DNA of 64,000 nt. It comes from CAZXFH01 sp964640055. Lineage in GTDB: Bacteria; Fidelibacterota; UBA2242; JAFGTP01. The notes under the pieces were generated by a model, which was not told the origin of the DNA, did not search any database, and was given only the letters and a program-made list of their open reading frames with translations. The stretch lies in NCBI GenBank assembly GCA_964640055.1, contig CAZXFH010000003.1, forward strand, positions 52,632-116,631, in the 5' to 3' direction. Shown piece after piece: positions 25,079 to 34,519 of this stretch; the stretch's first letter is position 1; each line of letters begins with the position of its first letter. A program made the position numbers and the translations under genes.

Positions 25079-28000
25079 ATGGGATCTTCAAAGCGTGAAA
25101 ATTTAAAACAGCGTATCGTCGAATTAGAATCCGAGCTGCAAAAGTTGCAGAAAGAGAAGGCCAGCCTAGTTGAATCCGAACAGCAATACCGCATATTTTT
25201 CCAAAACAGCACCGAAGGCATTTGGCGGTTTGAATTAACCGAACCCGTGCCCGTGGATCTGGCCACGGACAAGATCATTAAACAGGCCTTTGAAAACGCC
25301 ATCCTGACGGACTGTAACGATACCATGGCCCAGATGTATGGACTGGAAAAGCGCGATGATATTATCGGCACCCCCTTAAAGGAGCTGTTAGTCCCTTCGG
25401 AAGAAAAGAATGTGGCCTATTTGCGGGAATTTATAGAAAATGATTTCCGATTGGTTGACGGCGTCAGTTATGAGCCTGACCAGCAGGGGCGAACCCATAT
25501 CTTCTTGAACAATTTGATCGGTATCGTCAAGGATAAGCATCTCCGGGGCGCTTGGGGGGTGCAGCGGGATATTACCGAGCAAGTGGGAATAGAGAAAGCT
25601 TTGAAGAACAGCAGGGAGCGCTTGTCAACCCTTATGGACAATCTCCCGGGCATTGTTTACCAGTGCGAAAACGATAAAAATTGGACCATGTTTTTTCTCA
25701 GCAAGGGTTTCAAGGAGATCACCGGCTATGACCCCCATAATTTTCTGCATAACCGGAAATATACTTATAATGATATCATCCATCCCGACGATCGCCAGAA
25801 GGTCTGGTCTCAGATTCAGCAAAGCCTGGACAGGCATACGGCTTTTGAGATTGATTATCGTATTATTGATAAAAATCAGGTCCTGCATTATGTATCGGAA
25901 CGGGGGCGGGGATCCTATGATAAAGAGGAGAATGTACGTTTTTTAGAGGGCTTTATTTTTGATGTTACTGAAAGAAAAAAGGTCAATCAGCGCTTAAAGT
26001 ATTTACACGAGATCTACCGCCAAGCCATTGAAAATGCCAATGCCGTGCCCTATCGCCTGAATTATCAGGATAAACGATATGAGTATGTGGGCGATAATTG
26101 TGCTGATATTTTTGAAATACCGGCGGCCCGGATGACCGTCGAATTTCTTAAGGAAAGTATTGCAGAAATTCACCCCCATGACTCAAAATATCGCCAGTGC
26201 CCCGCGCATTATGGGAAGGCCTTTTTTAATAAGGAGATCAGGCGGTATCAGGCGGATTTATTGATCAAAACACCCTCTGGTAAAAAGAAATGGGTCAGTG
26301 ATTATGCCGTGCCCATATATGATGAAAAAACGGATCAGGTAATTGGCTCGCTAGGTATTTTAAACGATATTACTGGCCGCAAACAGGCTGAATCCCGCAT
26401 CAAATCCCTGTCGCAGCAAATTGAACGCTTTAGCCGCACGTCTGCCAATATTTTAACCATTGAGGAGGGTGAACGCTTATTCGCGGAAATTAGTTCTGCC
26501 ATTGTGGAAATTTCCGATTTTAACCGGGTACTGTTTTATGTATTTGTTCCCGATCCCCCTTATCGCCGGGTACTGGGCTACCGCGGGATCGATAAGGAAA
26601 AGGTAACCGAGATGTTGAAAAGGGAAGTCGACAAAGAGACATTTGTGCGTCTCTTCAAACAGGGTATCCGTTTGGGTGAACAGTCATGCTATATACCGCA
26701 TAACATGAAAGATATTCTCGATGGAATAACCGTGGATTATGGCAAACGGAAATACGTTCCCGGAGAGAGTGCCTGGCACCGGGAGGATAACTTACTGGTG
26801 GCCCTGAAAGATAAAGCCGGCGGTTTTATTGGCATGCTGTCGGTGGATGATTCCAAGAGTGGTTTTCAGCCCACGAACGAGACCGTCAGACCTTTGGAAA
26901 TTTTTGCCAATCACATATCACAAATATTATTGATGCGGCAGGTAGAGAACGAGCGGGAAGAGATGAAAGGGCGTTTAATGCAGGCCGAGCGCATCAAAGC
27001 CCTGGGTGAGATGGCCGGGGGTGTGGCCCATGATTTTAATAATATTTTAAGTGTGATTTTGGGTCAGACCCAGCTCTTGAGGATGAAGGTGTCTGATCAA
27101 GAATTGGTCACGGATTTGGAATTAATTGAAAAAGCGGCCGATGATGCTGCGGAGACCGTCAAACGCATCCAGGAATTTACCCGCATCCGCACTGATAAAG
27201 ATTTGGTCCCGGTATCGCTTAATGAGGTACTGGAAGATGCGGTTCAATTCACGAAAAACCGCTGGAAAGATGAGGCGGAAGGCAAAGGGATCAAGATCAA
27301 AATTGACAAAAAGTTTCAGGGTGAGTATTACATCAAAGGCAATATTTCGGAATTAAGGGAGCTGTTCACCAATATCATTGTCAATGCCTTGGATGCCATG
27401 CCTAAAGGGGGCGATTTAAAATTTGAGCTTACCGAGCAACCGGGAAAAGTCCGGGTGGCGGTAAGAGATTCGGGAATCGGGATGAGTACCGAGACCGTTC
27501 AACGGGTCTTTGATCCCTTTTTTACGACCAAGGGTGCTAAGGGAACCGGTTTGGGACTTAGTGTAGGCTATGGGATTGTCAAGCGGCATGGGGGTAAAAT
27601 TGATGTGCAAAGTGAGCGCGGAAAGGGCACTTGCATCCGGGTGGATTTTCCGAAATTCAAGACCAGTGAAACCAGCACGCAACCTAGTTTAAAACAGCCC
27701 AAGGGGGGGAACAAAACCAGCACTAAGATCTTGATCATTGATGACGATAGGGGTCCCAGGAAAATGTTGCATGAGATTTGTAAAATTGATAATCATGATG
27801 TTCTGGTGGCTGACAGTGGCAAAGCGGGTCTCAAACTGTTTAAGGCACATCCGGATATTAAGATTGTGTTCACCGACCTGGGCATGCCGGAAATGTCAGG
27901 CTGGGAGGTGACGGAACAGATTCGTAAAGTCAATCCGCACACGGTGGTAGTGATGGTCACTGGATGGGGCAATCAGATTGTGAAAAAGGAAGCCCGCGGA

Positions 28001-28102
28001 AAAGGGGTAGACGAGATCATCACCAAACCTTTTCAGGTAGACCAGATCTTGCGGCTAATTGGCGACTGCATGGAACCAGGGAAGCAGCAGGGAAGCCGCT
28101 GA
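25079..28102 (+). CDS. Multi-PAS/GAF hybrid sensor histidine kinase with receiver domain
   Basis: 1007 aa, no transmembrane segment, so a cytoplasmic sensor. A short N-terminal coiled coil (about 1-35) precedes three PAS-like domains (about 38-165, 178-300 with ITGYDPHNFLHNRK and IIHPDDRQKVW, and 308-440 with a PAC-like SLGILNDITGRKQAE end) and a GAF-like region (about 450-615). HisKA follows (about 640-705: GGVAHDFNNILSVILG, phospho-His in the H-box), then HATPase_c (about 755-855: NIIVNALDAMP, DSGIGMS, GTGLGLSVGYGIVKRHGG), and a receiver domain (about 882-1000: ILIIDDDRGP, VFTDLGMPEMSGWEV with the phospho-Asp, KPF). It is transcribed alone and followed by a hairpin terminator. The signal it detects is unknown. 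Confidence 0.94.
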   Translation: MGSSKRENLKQRIVELESELQKLQKEKASLVESEQQYRIFFQNSTEGIWRFELTEPVPVDLATDKIIKQAFENAILTDCNDTMAQMYGLEKRDDIIGTPLKELLVPSEEKNVAYLREFIENDFRLVDGVSYEPDQQGRTHIFLNNLIGIVKDKHLRGAWGVQRDITEQVGIEKALKNSRERLSTLMDNLPGIVYQCENDKNWTMFFLSKGFKEITGYDPHNFLHNRKYTYNDIIHPDDRQKVWSQIQQSLDRHTAFEIDYRIIDKNQVLHYVSERGRGSYDKEENVRFLEGFIFDVTERKKVNQRLKYLHEIYRQAIENANAVPYRLNYQDKRYEYVGDNCADIFEIPAARMTVEFLKESIAEIHPHDSKYRQCPAHYGKAFFNKEIRRYQADLLIKTPSGKKKWVSDYAVPIYDEKTDQVIGSLGILNDITGRKQAESRIKSLSQQIERFSRTSANILTIEEGERLFAEISSAIVEISDFNRVLFYVFVPDPPYRRVLGYRGIDKEKVTEMLKREVDKETFVRLFKQGIRLGEQSCYIPHNMKDILDGITVDYGKRKYVPGESAWHREDNLLVALKDKAGGFIGMLSVDDSKSGFQPTNETVRPLEIFANHISQILLMRQVENEREEMKGRLMQAERIKALGEMAGGVAHDFNNILSVILGQTQLLRMKVSDQELVTDLELIEKAADDAAETVKRIQEFTRIRTDKDLVPVSLNEVLEDAVQFTKNRWKDEAEGKGIKIKIDKKFQGEYYIKGNISELRELFTNIIVNALDAMPKGGDLKFELTEQPGKVRVAVRDSGIGMSTETVQRVFDPFFTTKGAKGTGLGLSVGYGIVKRHGGKIDVQSERGKGTCIRVDFPKFKTSETSTQPSLKQPKGGNKTSTKILIIDDDRGPRKMLHEICKIDNHDVLVADSGKAGLKLFKAHPDIKIVFTDLGMPEMSGWEVTEQIRKVNPHTVVVMVTGWGNQIVKKEARGKGVDEIITKPFQVDQILRLIGDCMEPGKQQGSR

Positions 28103-28130
28103 AACAAGGCTTTCTGGTGACCATTAACAG

Positions 28131-28165
28131 AAAACAGCCGCCGCATCCCGGGTGGCTGTTTTATT
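28131..28165 (+). terminator. Rho-independent terminator (bidirectional)
   Basis: AAAACAGCC at 28131-28139 pairs perfectly with GGCTGTTTT at 28154-28162 around a GC-rich loop, followed by ATTA. It is 28 nt past the hybrid kinase stop and 26 nt past the argF stop on the other strand. Since the stem ends in A-runs and T-runs, it can serve both converging genes. Confidence 0.82.
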
Positions 28166-28190
28166 AAAAATGCGGACGGCCAATAAATTA

Positions 28191-29108
28191 TTAAGCGAGA
28201 TCCAAAACCTTGAGGATGATTGCTTTTTGAATGTGCATGCGATTTTCAGCTTCATCGAATACAATCGAGCGAATTCCGTCCAGTACGTCGTCGGTAATTT
28301 CCTCTCCCCGGTGGGCCGGTAGGCAATGCATTACATGGCAATCCTTTTTGGCGTGGGACAACAGTTTACGGTTAACTTGGAAGGGCATAAAAGCTTGCTG
28401 ACGAATCTGCTTTTCATCTTCCTGGCCCATACTGGCCCATACGTCGGTATAGATTACATCGGCATTTTCTACGGCTTTTCGGGGGTCACGCAGAATATCG
28501 ATTCGGCTGAGGCTCTCTTTACGGGCGCGGGTTAGAATCTGCTCATCGGAATCATAACCACTGGGTGAAGCCAGCACAAAGTGCATTGGTAGCCGCGCCG
28601 CCAGGTTTATCCAGGAGTTGGCCACATTATTTCCGTCACCGATAAACGCCACTTTCAGGTTGTCCAGGTGGCCTCTGTGTTCCAGAACAGTCAAAATGTC
28701 AGCCATGACCTGGCAAGGATGATTTAGATCGGTCAAACCATTGATCACAGGGACCGTGGCATACTCGGCCAGTTCCAGCATGTGTTGATGTTCAAACAGG
28801 CGGGCCATGATTAAGTCATCATAGCGCGAGATCACACGGGCTATATCCTTGACGGCTTCCCGTTTACCAACACCAATATCCTGGGGCCCCAAAAAAATGG
28901 CGTGTCCGCCCAGCTGGGTCATTCCGGTTTCAAAGGAAACCCGGGTTCGTGCGGAGGGTTTGGCAAAGATCATGGCCATTGTTTGGTGCTGTAAGGGTAG
29001 ATAGCTTTCTTTCCGACGCACTTTTGCTTTTAAGGTCTGGGCTAAATCCAGGGTGGCCTTGATTTCTGCGCGGCTGAAGTCTGTAATGTGGATGAAATTT
29101 TTGGGCAT
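28191..29108 (-). CDS. argF: Ornithine carbamoyltransferase
   Basis: 305 aa. Forms citrulline from ornithine and carbamoyl phosphate in arginine synthesis. The carbamoyl-phosphate motif is KPSARTRVSFE (usual STRTR, here SARTR). LFEHQHMLELA, NGLTDLNHPCQVMAD, VYTDVWASMGQEDE (ornithine-loop region, S-M-G) and HCLPAHRGEEITDDVLDG (catalytic Cys region) are all present and favour OTCase over aspartate or N-acetylornithine carbamoyltransferase. It is the last gene in the long reverse block, 111 nt after hslU. Confidence 0.93.
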   Translation of the reverse strand: MPKNFIHITDFSRAEIKATLDLAQTLKAKVRRKESYLPLQHQTMAMIFAKPSARTRVSFETGMTQLGGHAIFLGPQDIGVGKREAVKDIARVISRYDDLIMARLFEHQHMLELAEYATVPVINGLTDLNHPCQVMADILTVLEHRGHLDNLKVAFIGDGNNVANSWINLAARLPMHFVLASPSGYDSDEQILTRARKESLSRIDILRDPRKAVENADVIYTDVWASMGQEDEKQIRQQAFMPFQVNRKLLSHAKKDCHVMHCLPAHRGEEITDDVLDGIRSIVFDEAENRMHIQKAIILKVLDLA

Positions 29109-29171
29109 ATAGACTCCTTTTTAAAGGGGTAAATCAGAAATTTTTATGATGCTGTTAAAAGCACTCTGGCG

Positions 29172-29206
29172 CAAGGCTGAAACAGTCAACATAGACCCCA
29201 GCCTTG
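29172..29206. repeat. Inverted repeat between hslU and argF
   Basis: CAAGGCTG (29172-29179) is the exact reverse complement of CAGCCTTG (29199-29206), with a 19-nt loop. It sits in the 111-nt hslU-argF gap and lacks a T-tract in the reverse-strand direction. It may be an attenuator-like leader hairpin for argF or an mRNA processing site. Confidence 0.35.
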
Positions 29207-29219
29207 TGTCGTGATCACT

Positions 29220-30584
29220 TTACAAGATATAGCGACTTAGGTCTTTATCCTCGACGATTTTCGCCAATTCGCTGCTCACCATTTGTTTGTTGACCATTAC
29301 TTTGTCTACTTTCTTATCGGGCACATTATATAAAATGTCTTCTAGCAGGGTGGTCAGGATCGTATGCAAGCGGCGGGCACCGATATTTTCCATTTTTTCA
29401 TTAGCCTCTTCGGCCAGCCGGGCAATTTCTGCGATCGCTTCCGCTTCAAAATTCAGGGTAACACCTTCGGTTTTTAATAGGGCTTTATACTGTTTGAGTA
29501 GCGCATTGCGGGGACGAGTTAAAATTTTAATGAATTCTTCTTTGCCCAGACTATCCAATTCCTGCCGGATAGGAAACCGTCCCTGTAATTCAGGGATGAG
29601 ATCGGCCGGTTTGGCGGTGTGAAAGGCGCCGGCGGCGATAAAGAGGATATGGTCGGAGCGCACGACCCCGTATTTGGTTTGGATATTACCACCCTCGACA
29701 ATGGGTAAAATATCCCGCTGCACTCCTTCCCGGGACACATCGGGTCCGCGGCCGGATTGATCCCGGCTGCCTTTGGCAATTTTATCAATTTCATCTAAAA
29801 ATACGATGCCCGATTGTTCTACCCGCCGGATAGCCTCTTTGGTGATCATATCCATATCGATCATTTTTTGGGCTTCTTCTTTTTTAAAGATTTCACGGGC
29901 TTCGGTGACCGTGACTTTACGCTCTTTTTTCTTTTTGGGGAAGGCATTCCCCAACATTTCGGTGATATTCAAGCCCATTTCTTCCATCCCGGCCGGACCG
30001 AACACCTGCATCATGGGAGAACCGCTCTGCCGTACCGTTATCTCGACCACACGTTCTTCCAGGTCGTTGTTTTGCAGCATTTTCCTGAATTTTTCGCGGG
30101 TCCGCTGGTATTGGTCCGCTTGTCCTTCTTCAGTCGGAGTGCCCGGTGGTTTTTTAGAGTCCCGGGGGGGAATGAGAATATCCAGAATGCGCTCATTGGC
30201 CAGGCGCTCGGCCTGTTCGCCGACCTCGGCTATGCGCTCCGCCTTGATCATGTTGACCGCTACGCTGGTTAAATCGCGGATAATGGATTCCACGTCGCGT
30301 CCCACATAGCCCACTTCGGTGAACTTGGAAGCTTCCACTTTAATAAAAGGGGCCCGCGCTAATCGGGATAAGCGGCGTGCGATCTCGGTTTTTCCAACGC
30401 CGGTGGGCCCGATCAGAATAATATTATTGGGGAGAATATCTTCCTTGATATCTTCTTTGACATTCTGGCGGCGCCATCGGTTACGCAACGCAATGGCCAC
30501 TGCCTTTTTGGCTTTGTCCTGCCCGATAATGTAAGCATCTAATTCTTTAACGATTTGTCGGGGGGTTAAATCTTTTTCTTTCAT
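29220..30584 (-). CDS. hslU: HslU, ATPase subunit of the HslVU protease
   Basis: 454 aa. AAA+ unfoldase that feeds substrates to HslV. N-terminal PRQIVKELDAYIIGQDKAKKAVA is diagnostic of HslU/ClpX, Walker A is GPTGVGKTEIARRL (about 54-67), Walker B is GIVFLDEIDKIAKG (about 257-270), and the sensor region ends GRFPIRQELDSL. The I-domain between Walker A and B (about 110-240, charged) is the HslU-specific insertion. The C-terminus ends SRYIL, resembling the RFIL tail that docks into HslV. Its start overlaps the hslV stop by 4 nt. Confidence 0.96.
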   Translation of the reverse strand: MKEKDLTPRQIVKELDAYIIGQDKAKKAVAIALRNRWRRQNVKEDIKEDILPNNIILIGPTGVGKTEIARRLSRLARAPFIKVEASKFTEVGYVGRDVESIIRDLTSVAVNMIKAERIAEVGEQAERLANERILDILIPPRDSKKPPGTPTEEGQADQYQRTREKFRKMLQNNDLEERVVEITVRQSGSPMMQVFGPAGMEEMGLNITEMLGNAFPKKKKERKVTVTEAREIFKKEEAQKMIDMDMITKEAIRRVEQSGIVFLDEIDKIAKGSRDQSGRGPDVSREGVQRDILPIVEGGNIQTKYGVVRSDHILFIAAGAFHTAKPADLIPELQGRFPIRQELDSLGKEEFIKILTRPRNALLKQYKALLKTEGVTLNFEAEAIAEIARLAEEANEKMENIGARRLHTILTTLLEDILYNVPDKKVDKVMVNKQMVSSELAKIVEDKDLSRYIL

Positions 30585-31126
30585 AATTCTATTATTGAAA
30601 AATTAGCATTTGTATACACACATATTTCCGCTGTAATTTGCAGGGCCTCGCTCACGATCTCTCGCGCAGACAAGTCGCTGTGTTTGATCAGGGCGCGGGC
30701 CGCCGCCGTGGCATAGGCACCTCCGGAACCGATGGCCAGCACATCGTCGTCCGGCTCAATCACATCTCCCGTGCCAGAGATCAACAGTAAGGTTTCTTTG
30801 TCCATCACCGCCAGCAAGGCTTCCAAACGGCGCAGATACTTGTCAGTGCGCCACTCTTTGGCCAGTTCAATGGCGGCACGATGGATATTGCCTTTGTATT
30901 GTTCCAGTTTTCCCTCGAACTTTTCAAAAAGAGCAAAGGCATCGGCAGAGGCCCCGGCAAATCCGACCATAACCTGATCGTGGTATATCTTACGTACTTT
31001 ACTGGCTTTGTGTTTCATGACCGTATTGCCCTGGGTGACCTGGCCATCGCTGCCCAGGGCAACCTGTTGATTTCGTTTTACACCTAAAACAGTGGTCGCG
31101 CGCATATTTTGAAAATTGTAGCTCAT
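30581..31126 (-). CDS. hslV: HslV, proteolytic subunit of the HslVU protease
   Basis: 181 aa. Proteasome-like Ntn hydrolase. The catalytic Thr is expected at T11 within MRATTVLGVKRN, giving a short propeptide to be cleaved after Ala10. Conserved blocks follow: ALGSDGQVTQGNTVMKHKASKVRK (with the active-site Lys), GFAGASADAFALFEKFEGKLE, GDVIEPDDDVLAIGSGGAYATAAARAL. An internal ATG at residue 8 could be the real start. It precedes hslU with ATGA overlap, forming the two-gene protease cassette. Confidence 0.95.
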   Translation of the reverse strand: MSYNFQNMRATTVLGVKRNQQVALGSDGQVTQGNTVMKHKASKVRKIYHDQVMVGFAGASADAFALFEKFEGKLEQYKGNIHRAAIELAKEWRTDKYLRRLEALLAVMDKETLLLISGTGDVIEPDDDVLAIGSGGAYATAAARALIKHSDLSAREIVSEALQITAEICVYTNANFSIIEL

Positions 31127-31151
31127 AATCTTTTTTTCTCGTTTGCAGACG

Positions 31152-32120
31152 TTATTTTGCCGAATCCAATACTTTTAGAAATTCATTATCCGTACTCAGC
31201 AATAATGTGGTGGTGGAGTCGAGGGCGGTTTGATAGGCGGTCAGGGTGCGCGTAAAGCTGTAAAATGAACGGGACTGGGGGGACTGGTCATAGGCGCTGG
31301 CATAGATGTTGGTTGCTTCGCCATCGGCTTTACCCCGGATGGTCTGCGATTCCCGGTAAGCCTTTGATAGGATTTCCTTCTTGCGCTGTTCGATCATTCC
31401 CATTATGCGTTCCTTTTCACCTTGTCCGATAGCGAGATATTTTTCAGCAATACGTTGCTGTTCCGAAATCATACGCTGGAAGACTTTTTCCTCCACCTCT
31501 TTATTGTAATCAATGCGTTTGAAGCGAAAGTCGACGACACTGACCCCCAGATCCAAATCCTTTAATTTCTTTTCAACACTAGTAACCACATTTTGGGTGA
31601 TCTGTTTGCGCGAGCCCTTAATTTTGATGGTTTTAGTGACCCGCACCGAATCAGTGGTACCAACATCCTGGGTTTCAAAAGTTAAAATTGACATGGGGCG
31701 ATCAGAGCTACGCACGATCTCTTGTAAATTATGAATGGCTACTTCATCCCTAATCGCTCCGTCCAGCAGGTCATCCAGGCGGGATTGAGCTGCATTTTCC
31801 GTGCGGATCGATTTATAAAAGGATAAGGGATCGTCGATTTTCCAGCGGGCAAAGGTATCGATGTGGATAAATTTATTGTCTTCAGTGGGAATTTCCTGCG
31901 GGGAACCGTCCCATTCTATTAAACGTTTTTCAAAGACAGTCACTTTTTGGATAAAGGGAATTTTAAAGTGCAGGCCCGCCGTCCTGATAGCACCGCTCAC
32001 CGGCTTTCCGAATTGTGTGATGATCGCTTGTTCGGTTTCATCGGTAATATAGAGGGCCGAAGAACCGATAATTAAAATGATTAATGCCAATATGATGAGG
32101 AATACAGTTCTTGCTTTCAT
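31152..32120 (-). CDS. hflC: HflC, SPFH-domain modulator of FtsH protease
   Basis: 322 aa. An N-terminal transmembrane helix (about 5-24, VFLIILALIILIIGSSALYI) is followed by the SPFH/band-7 domain (ETEQAIITQFGKPV, TFARWKIDDPLSFYKSI, VSVVDFRFKRIDYNKEVEEKVFQRM) and a long charged coiled coil with the typical REGEARGK-like segment (ESQTIRGKADGEATNIYASAY). HflC and HflK form a cage around FtsH in the inner membrane. It overlaps hflK by 4 nt. Confidence 0.94.
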   Translation of the reverse strand: MKARTVFLIILALIILIIGSSALYITDETEQAIITQFGKPVSGAIRTAGLHFKIPFIQKVTVFEKRLIEWDGSPQEIPTEDNKFIHIDTFARWKIDDPLSFYKSIRTENAAQSRLDDLLDGAIRDEVAIHNLQEIVRSSDRPMSILTFETQDVGTTDSVRVTKTIKIKGSRKQITQNVVTSVEKKLKDLDLGVSVVDFRFKRIDYNKEVEEKVFQRMISEQQRIAEKYLAIGQGEKERIMGMIEQRKKEILSKAYRESQTIRGKADGEATNIYASAYDQSPQSRSFYSFTRTLTAYQTALDSTTTLLLSTDNEFLKVLDSAK

Positions 32121-33103
32121 TTCAGCACCTCCTTCCCGGTGATATCCATGAGGGGCAGGACCCCGCGCAGGTCCTTATCCAACAGATATTTCCGTTTTAC
32201 TTTGTGCATGATTTTTTCCATAGTTTCCAGGTAAAGCCGTTTTTCAGTCACCGCCGGAGCCTTGCGATAGGCCTTAAAGATCGAATTAAACAACTCAGCA
32301 TCACCCTCAGCGCGGTTGGTACGGTTGATGGCATACCCGCGGGCTTCCTGCACCACACGCTGGGCCGCTCCTTTGGCGCGGTAAATCTCTTTGTTGAATT
32401 GTTTGCGGGATTCGTTGATTACGGTTTCTTGCTGCTGTTTGGCTTGGTTTACCTCGTTAAAGGAGGGACGCACGGGATCGGGGGGATGCACATCTTTCAG
32501 TTGGACCAACTCGATATAGATACCCAGATGATATTCATCCAAAACCTGTTGAATGATATCTTTTACTGCCAGGGCAATTTTGCGTCTTTCCGTCTGCAGG
32601 GTCTCATGAAAGGAGTGATCACCCACTATCAGCCGCAGGGCTGATTCGGACACATCGCGGATAGTCCCCTGCACATCACGTACATTGAATAAAAATGCCA
32701 CCGGATCCTTAATACTATACTGGACCACCCACTTGACGTCGGAAATATTCAAATCACCATTCAACAGCCAGGATTCGTTGGTATAACGGTCTTCGGCATA
32801 GCGGCTTTGTACACCGGCGCGCAGGGTTCGAAAGCCAAATTCTTCTTTATACTGGTAATCCACCTTTACTTTATAAAGCTTGTCAATGTTCCAAGGAAAT
32901 TTCCAATGCAGCCCCGGCCAGGTGGTTTTGGTATACTTACCGAACCGGAGAATAACGCCCCGCTCGTTAGCGTCGACGGTGTAGAATGACATTGCGACCG
33001 TGATGATTACAAAAAGCGCAATCAACCCCACAATGACCATCCAGTATTTACCGGTGGAGATCTCAAATTCGTTCTCCCCGATTTTAATGCGTTTCCATGC
33101 CAT
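32117..33103 (-). CDS. hflK: HflK, SPFH-domain modulator of FtsH protease
   Basis: 328 aa. A transmembrane helix at about 21-44 (YWMVIVGLIALFVIITVAMSF) precedes the SPFH domain (VDANERGVILRFGKYTKTTWPGLHWKFP, WVVQYSIKDPVAFLFNVRD) and the coiled-coil with VQLKDVHPPDPVRPSFNEVNQAKQ. The PPDPVxxAF...VNxAKQ pattern is diagnostic of HflK. Unlike proteobacterial HflK, the Pro/Gly-rich cytoplasmic N-terminus is very short. An AGGAGG site lies 6 nt before the ATG, 9 nt after rpoN. Confidence 0.94.
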   Translation of the reverse strand: MAWKRIKIGENEFEISTGKYWMVIVGLIALFVIITVAMSFYTVDANERGVILRFGKYTKTTWPGLHWKFPWNIDKLYKVKVDYQYKEEFGFRTLRAGVQSRYAEDRYTNESWLLNGDLNISDVKWVVQYSIKDPVAFLFNVRDVQGTIRDVSESALRLIVGDHSFHETLQTERRKIALAVKDIIQQVLDEYHLGIYIELVQLKDVHPPDPVRPSFNEVNQAKQQQETVINESRKQFNKEIYRAKGAAQRVVQEARGYAINRTNRAEGDAELFNSIFKAYRKAPAVTEKRLYLETMEKIMHKVKRKYLLDKDLRGVLPLMDITGKEVLK

Positions 33104-33112
33104 TTTTTCCTC

Positions 33113-34519
33113 CTATACGTTACGTCGCAAGCGTGCGACAGGTATTTTTAATTGTTTGCGATACTTGGCCACGGTGCGCCGGGCAACCGGATACCCGGTC
33201 TCCTTCAGCAGTTCGGCCAATTTTTCATCGCTATGGGGATTTTGTTTGTCCTCGCTATCAACGATATCTTGCAGCTTCTGTTTAATAATGCGGGTGGACA
33301 CCTCCTCTCCGCTACTGTTTTTCATGCCTTCATTGAAGAAGTATTTAAGTTCGTAGACACCACTGTATAGTTGTACATACTTACCATTGGTAACCCGGCT
33401 GATCGTGGAAATGTCCATCTCTACATCCTCGGCGATATCCTTGAGGATCATGGGCTTGAGTGGTTTGCTGTTATCCTCGAAGAATTCTCGCTGGTGGTTG
33501 ATAATAGCCTTCATCACACGGATCATGGTGATGCGTCGCTGATGGATGGCCTGAATAAACCAGTTGGCCATATCAACTTTCTTTTTCAAATAGGATTTGG
33601 TTTCTGAATCCACCGTGCTTTTTTTAGCAACCATGTCCAAATAGCTGGAATTAATTTTCAGCTCCGGAACACGGGAATCATTGACTTCCACAATAAATTC
33701 ATCGCCGATTTTTTCAACGATTAAATCCGGAGTGACATAGCGCGGCTCGGCGGAGGAAATCGACGCACCCGGTTTGGGATTAAGCTTGGTAATAATTTCC
33801 TGGACCCGCAGAATTCGTTCCCGGTCCCACTTGAGTTTTTTGATCAGTTTTTGAAAGCGGCGATTGGCAAAATCGTCAAAATGATCACGCACAATGGTTA
33901 TCGCATCGTTAATAGCACCATTTACATCCTGTTCCTTCTGTTTTTCGCGGAGCTGTAAAAGCAGACACTCCCGCAGGTCGCGGGCGGCGATACCGGTGGG
34001 CTCAAAATTCTGGATCTGCTTCAGGATTTTTTCTACTGTGTCTGCGGGCACATCCAGGGTGCTGGCAATGTTCTCTACCGGCAAGGTCAGATAGCCTTTA
34101 TCATTTATGTTCCAGACAATTTCCCGGGCGATGTGGGCCTCGTTGTCAGTTAAATTAAGTAATTTTAATTGATCAAAGAGATGCTCGTTGAGCCCCTCAG
34201 GCGCCGGTTGCACATATTTAGGGGTTTCCTTGCTGCGATCGTATTCCATTTTGGGCTTGAAATCATCATTTTGCGGCATAATTTCTTCCCAGTCGAGCTC
34301 CTCTTCCTCGCTGGTCTCATTATCCCGTTCTTCGGCTTCCGCCTCGTTTTCGGTCTTGTCCTGGGTTTCTTCCAGTACCGGATTCTGTTCCAGCTCCTTT
34401 ACGACCCTGGTTTCTAGGTCCAGGGTGGTGAGCTGCAGGATCGTGGACTGCAGGATCTGCTGAGGGGTGAGTTTTAACTCCTGGGACAGTTTTTGTATTT
34501 GAGCTTGATTCAGTTGCAT
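33113..34519 (-). CDS. rpoN: RNA polymerase sigma-54 factor
   Basis: 468 aa. Region I is glutamine- and leucine-rich (LNQAQIQKLSQELKLTPQQI and ILQLTTLDLETRVVKELEQN), which contacts activators. An acidic region II (about 53-85) is followed by the core-binding domain (about 100-250, EIVWNINDKGYL and GIAARDLRECLLLQLREK). The C-terminal DNA-binding part contains DISTISRVTNGKYVQ (HTH) and the RpoN box ARRTVAKYRKQL near the end. It directs transcription from -24/-12 promoters and needs enhancer-binding activators, none of which is in the window. It starts one base into the lptB stop codon. Confidence 0.96.
   Translation of the reverse strand: MQLNQAQIQKLSQELKLTPQQILQSTILQLTTLDLETRVVKELEQNPVLEETQDKTENEAEAEERDNETSEEEELDWEEIMPQNDDFKPKMEYDRSKETPKYVQPAPEGLNEHLFDQLKLLNLTDNEAHIAREIVWNINDKGYLTLPVENIASTLDVPADTVEKILKQIQNFEPTGIAARDLRECLLLQLREKQKEQDVNGAINDAITIVRDHFDDFANRRFQKLIKKLKWDRERILRVQEIITKLNPKPGASISSAEPRYVTPDLIVEKIGDEFIVEVNDSRVPELKINSSYLDMVAKKSTVDSETKSYLKKKVDMANWFIQAIHQRRITMIRVMKAIINHQREFFEDNSKPLKPMILKDIAEDVEMDISTISRVTNGKYVQLYSGVYELKYFFNEGMKNSSGEEVSTRIIKQKLQDIVDSEDKQNPHSDEKLAELLKETGYPVARRTVAKYRKQLKIPVARLRRNV

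Noticed and set aside
29773..30309. Forward open frame of 178 codons opposite hslU
   Set aside because: Antisense to a clear AAA+ protein; no ribosome site or domain.
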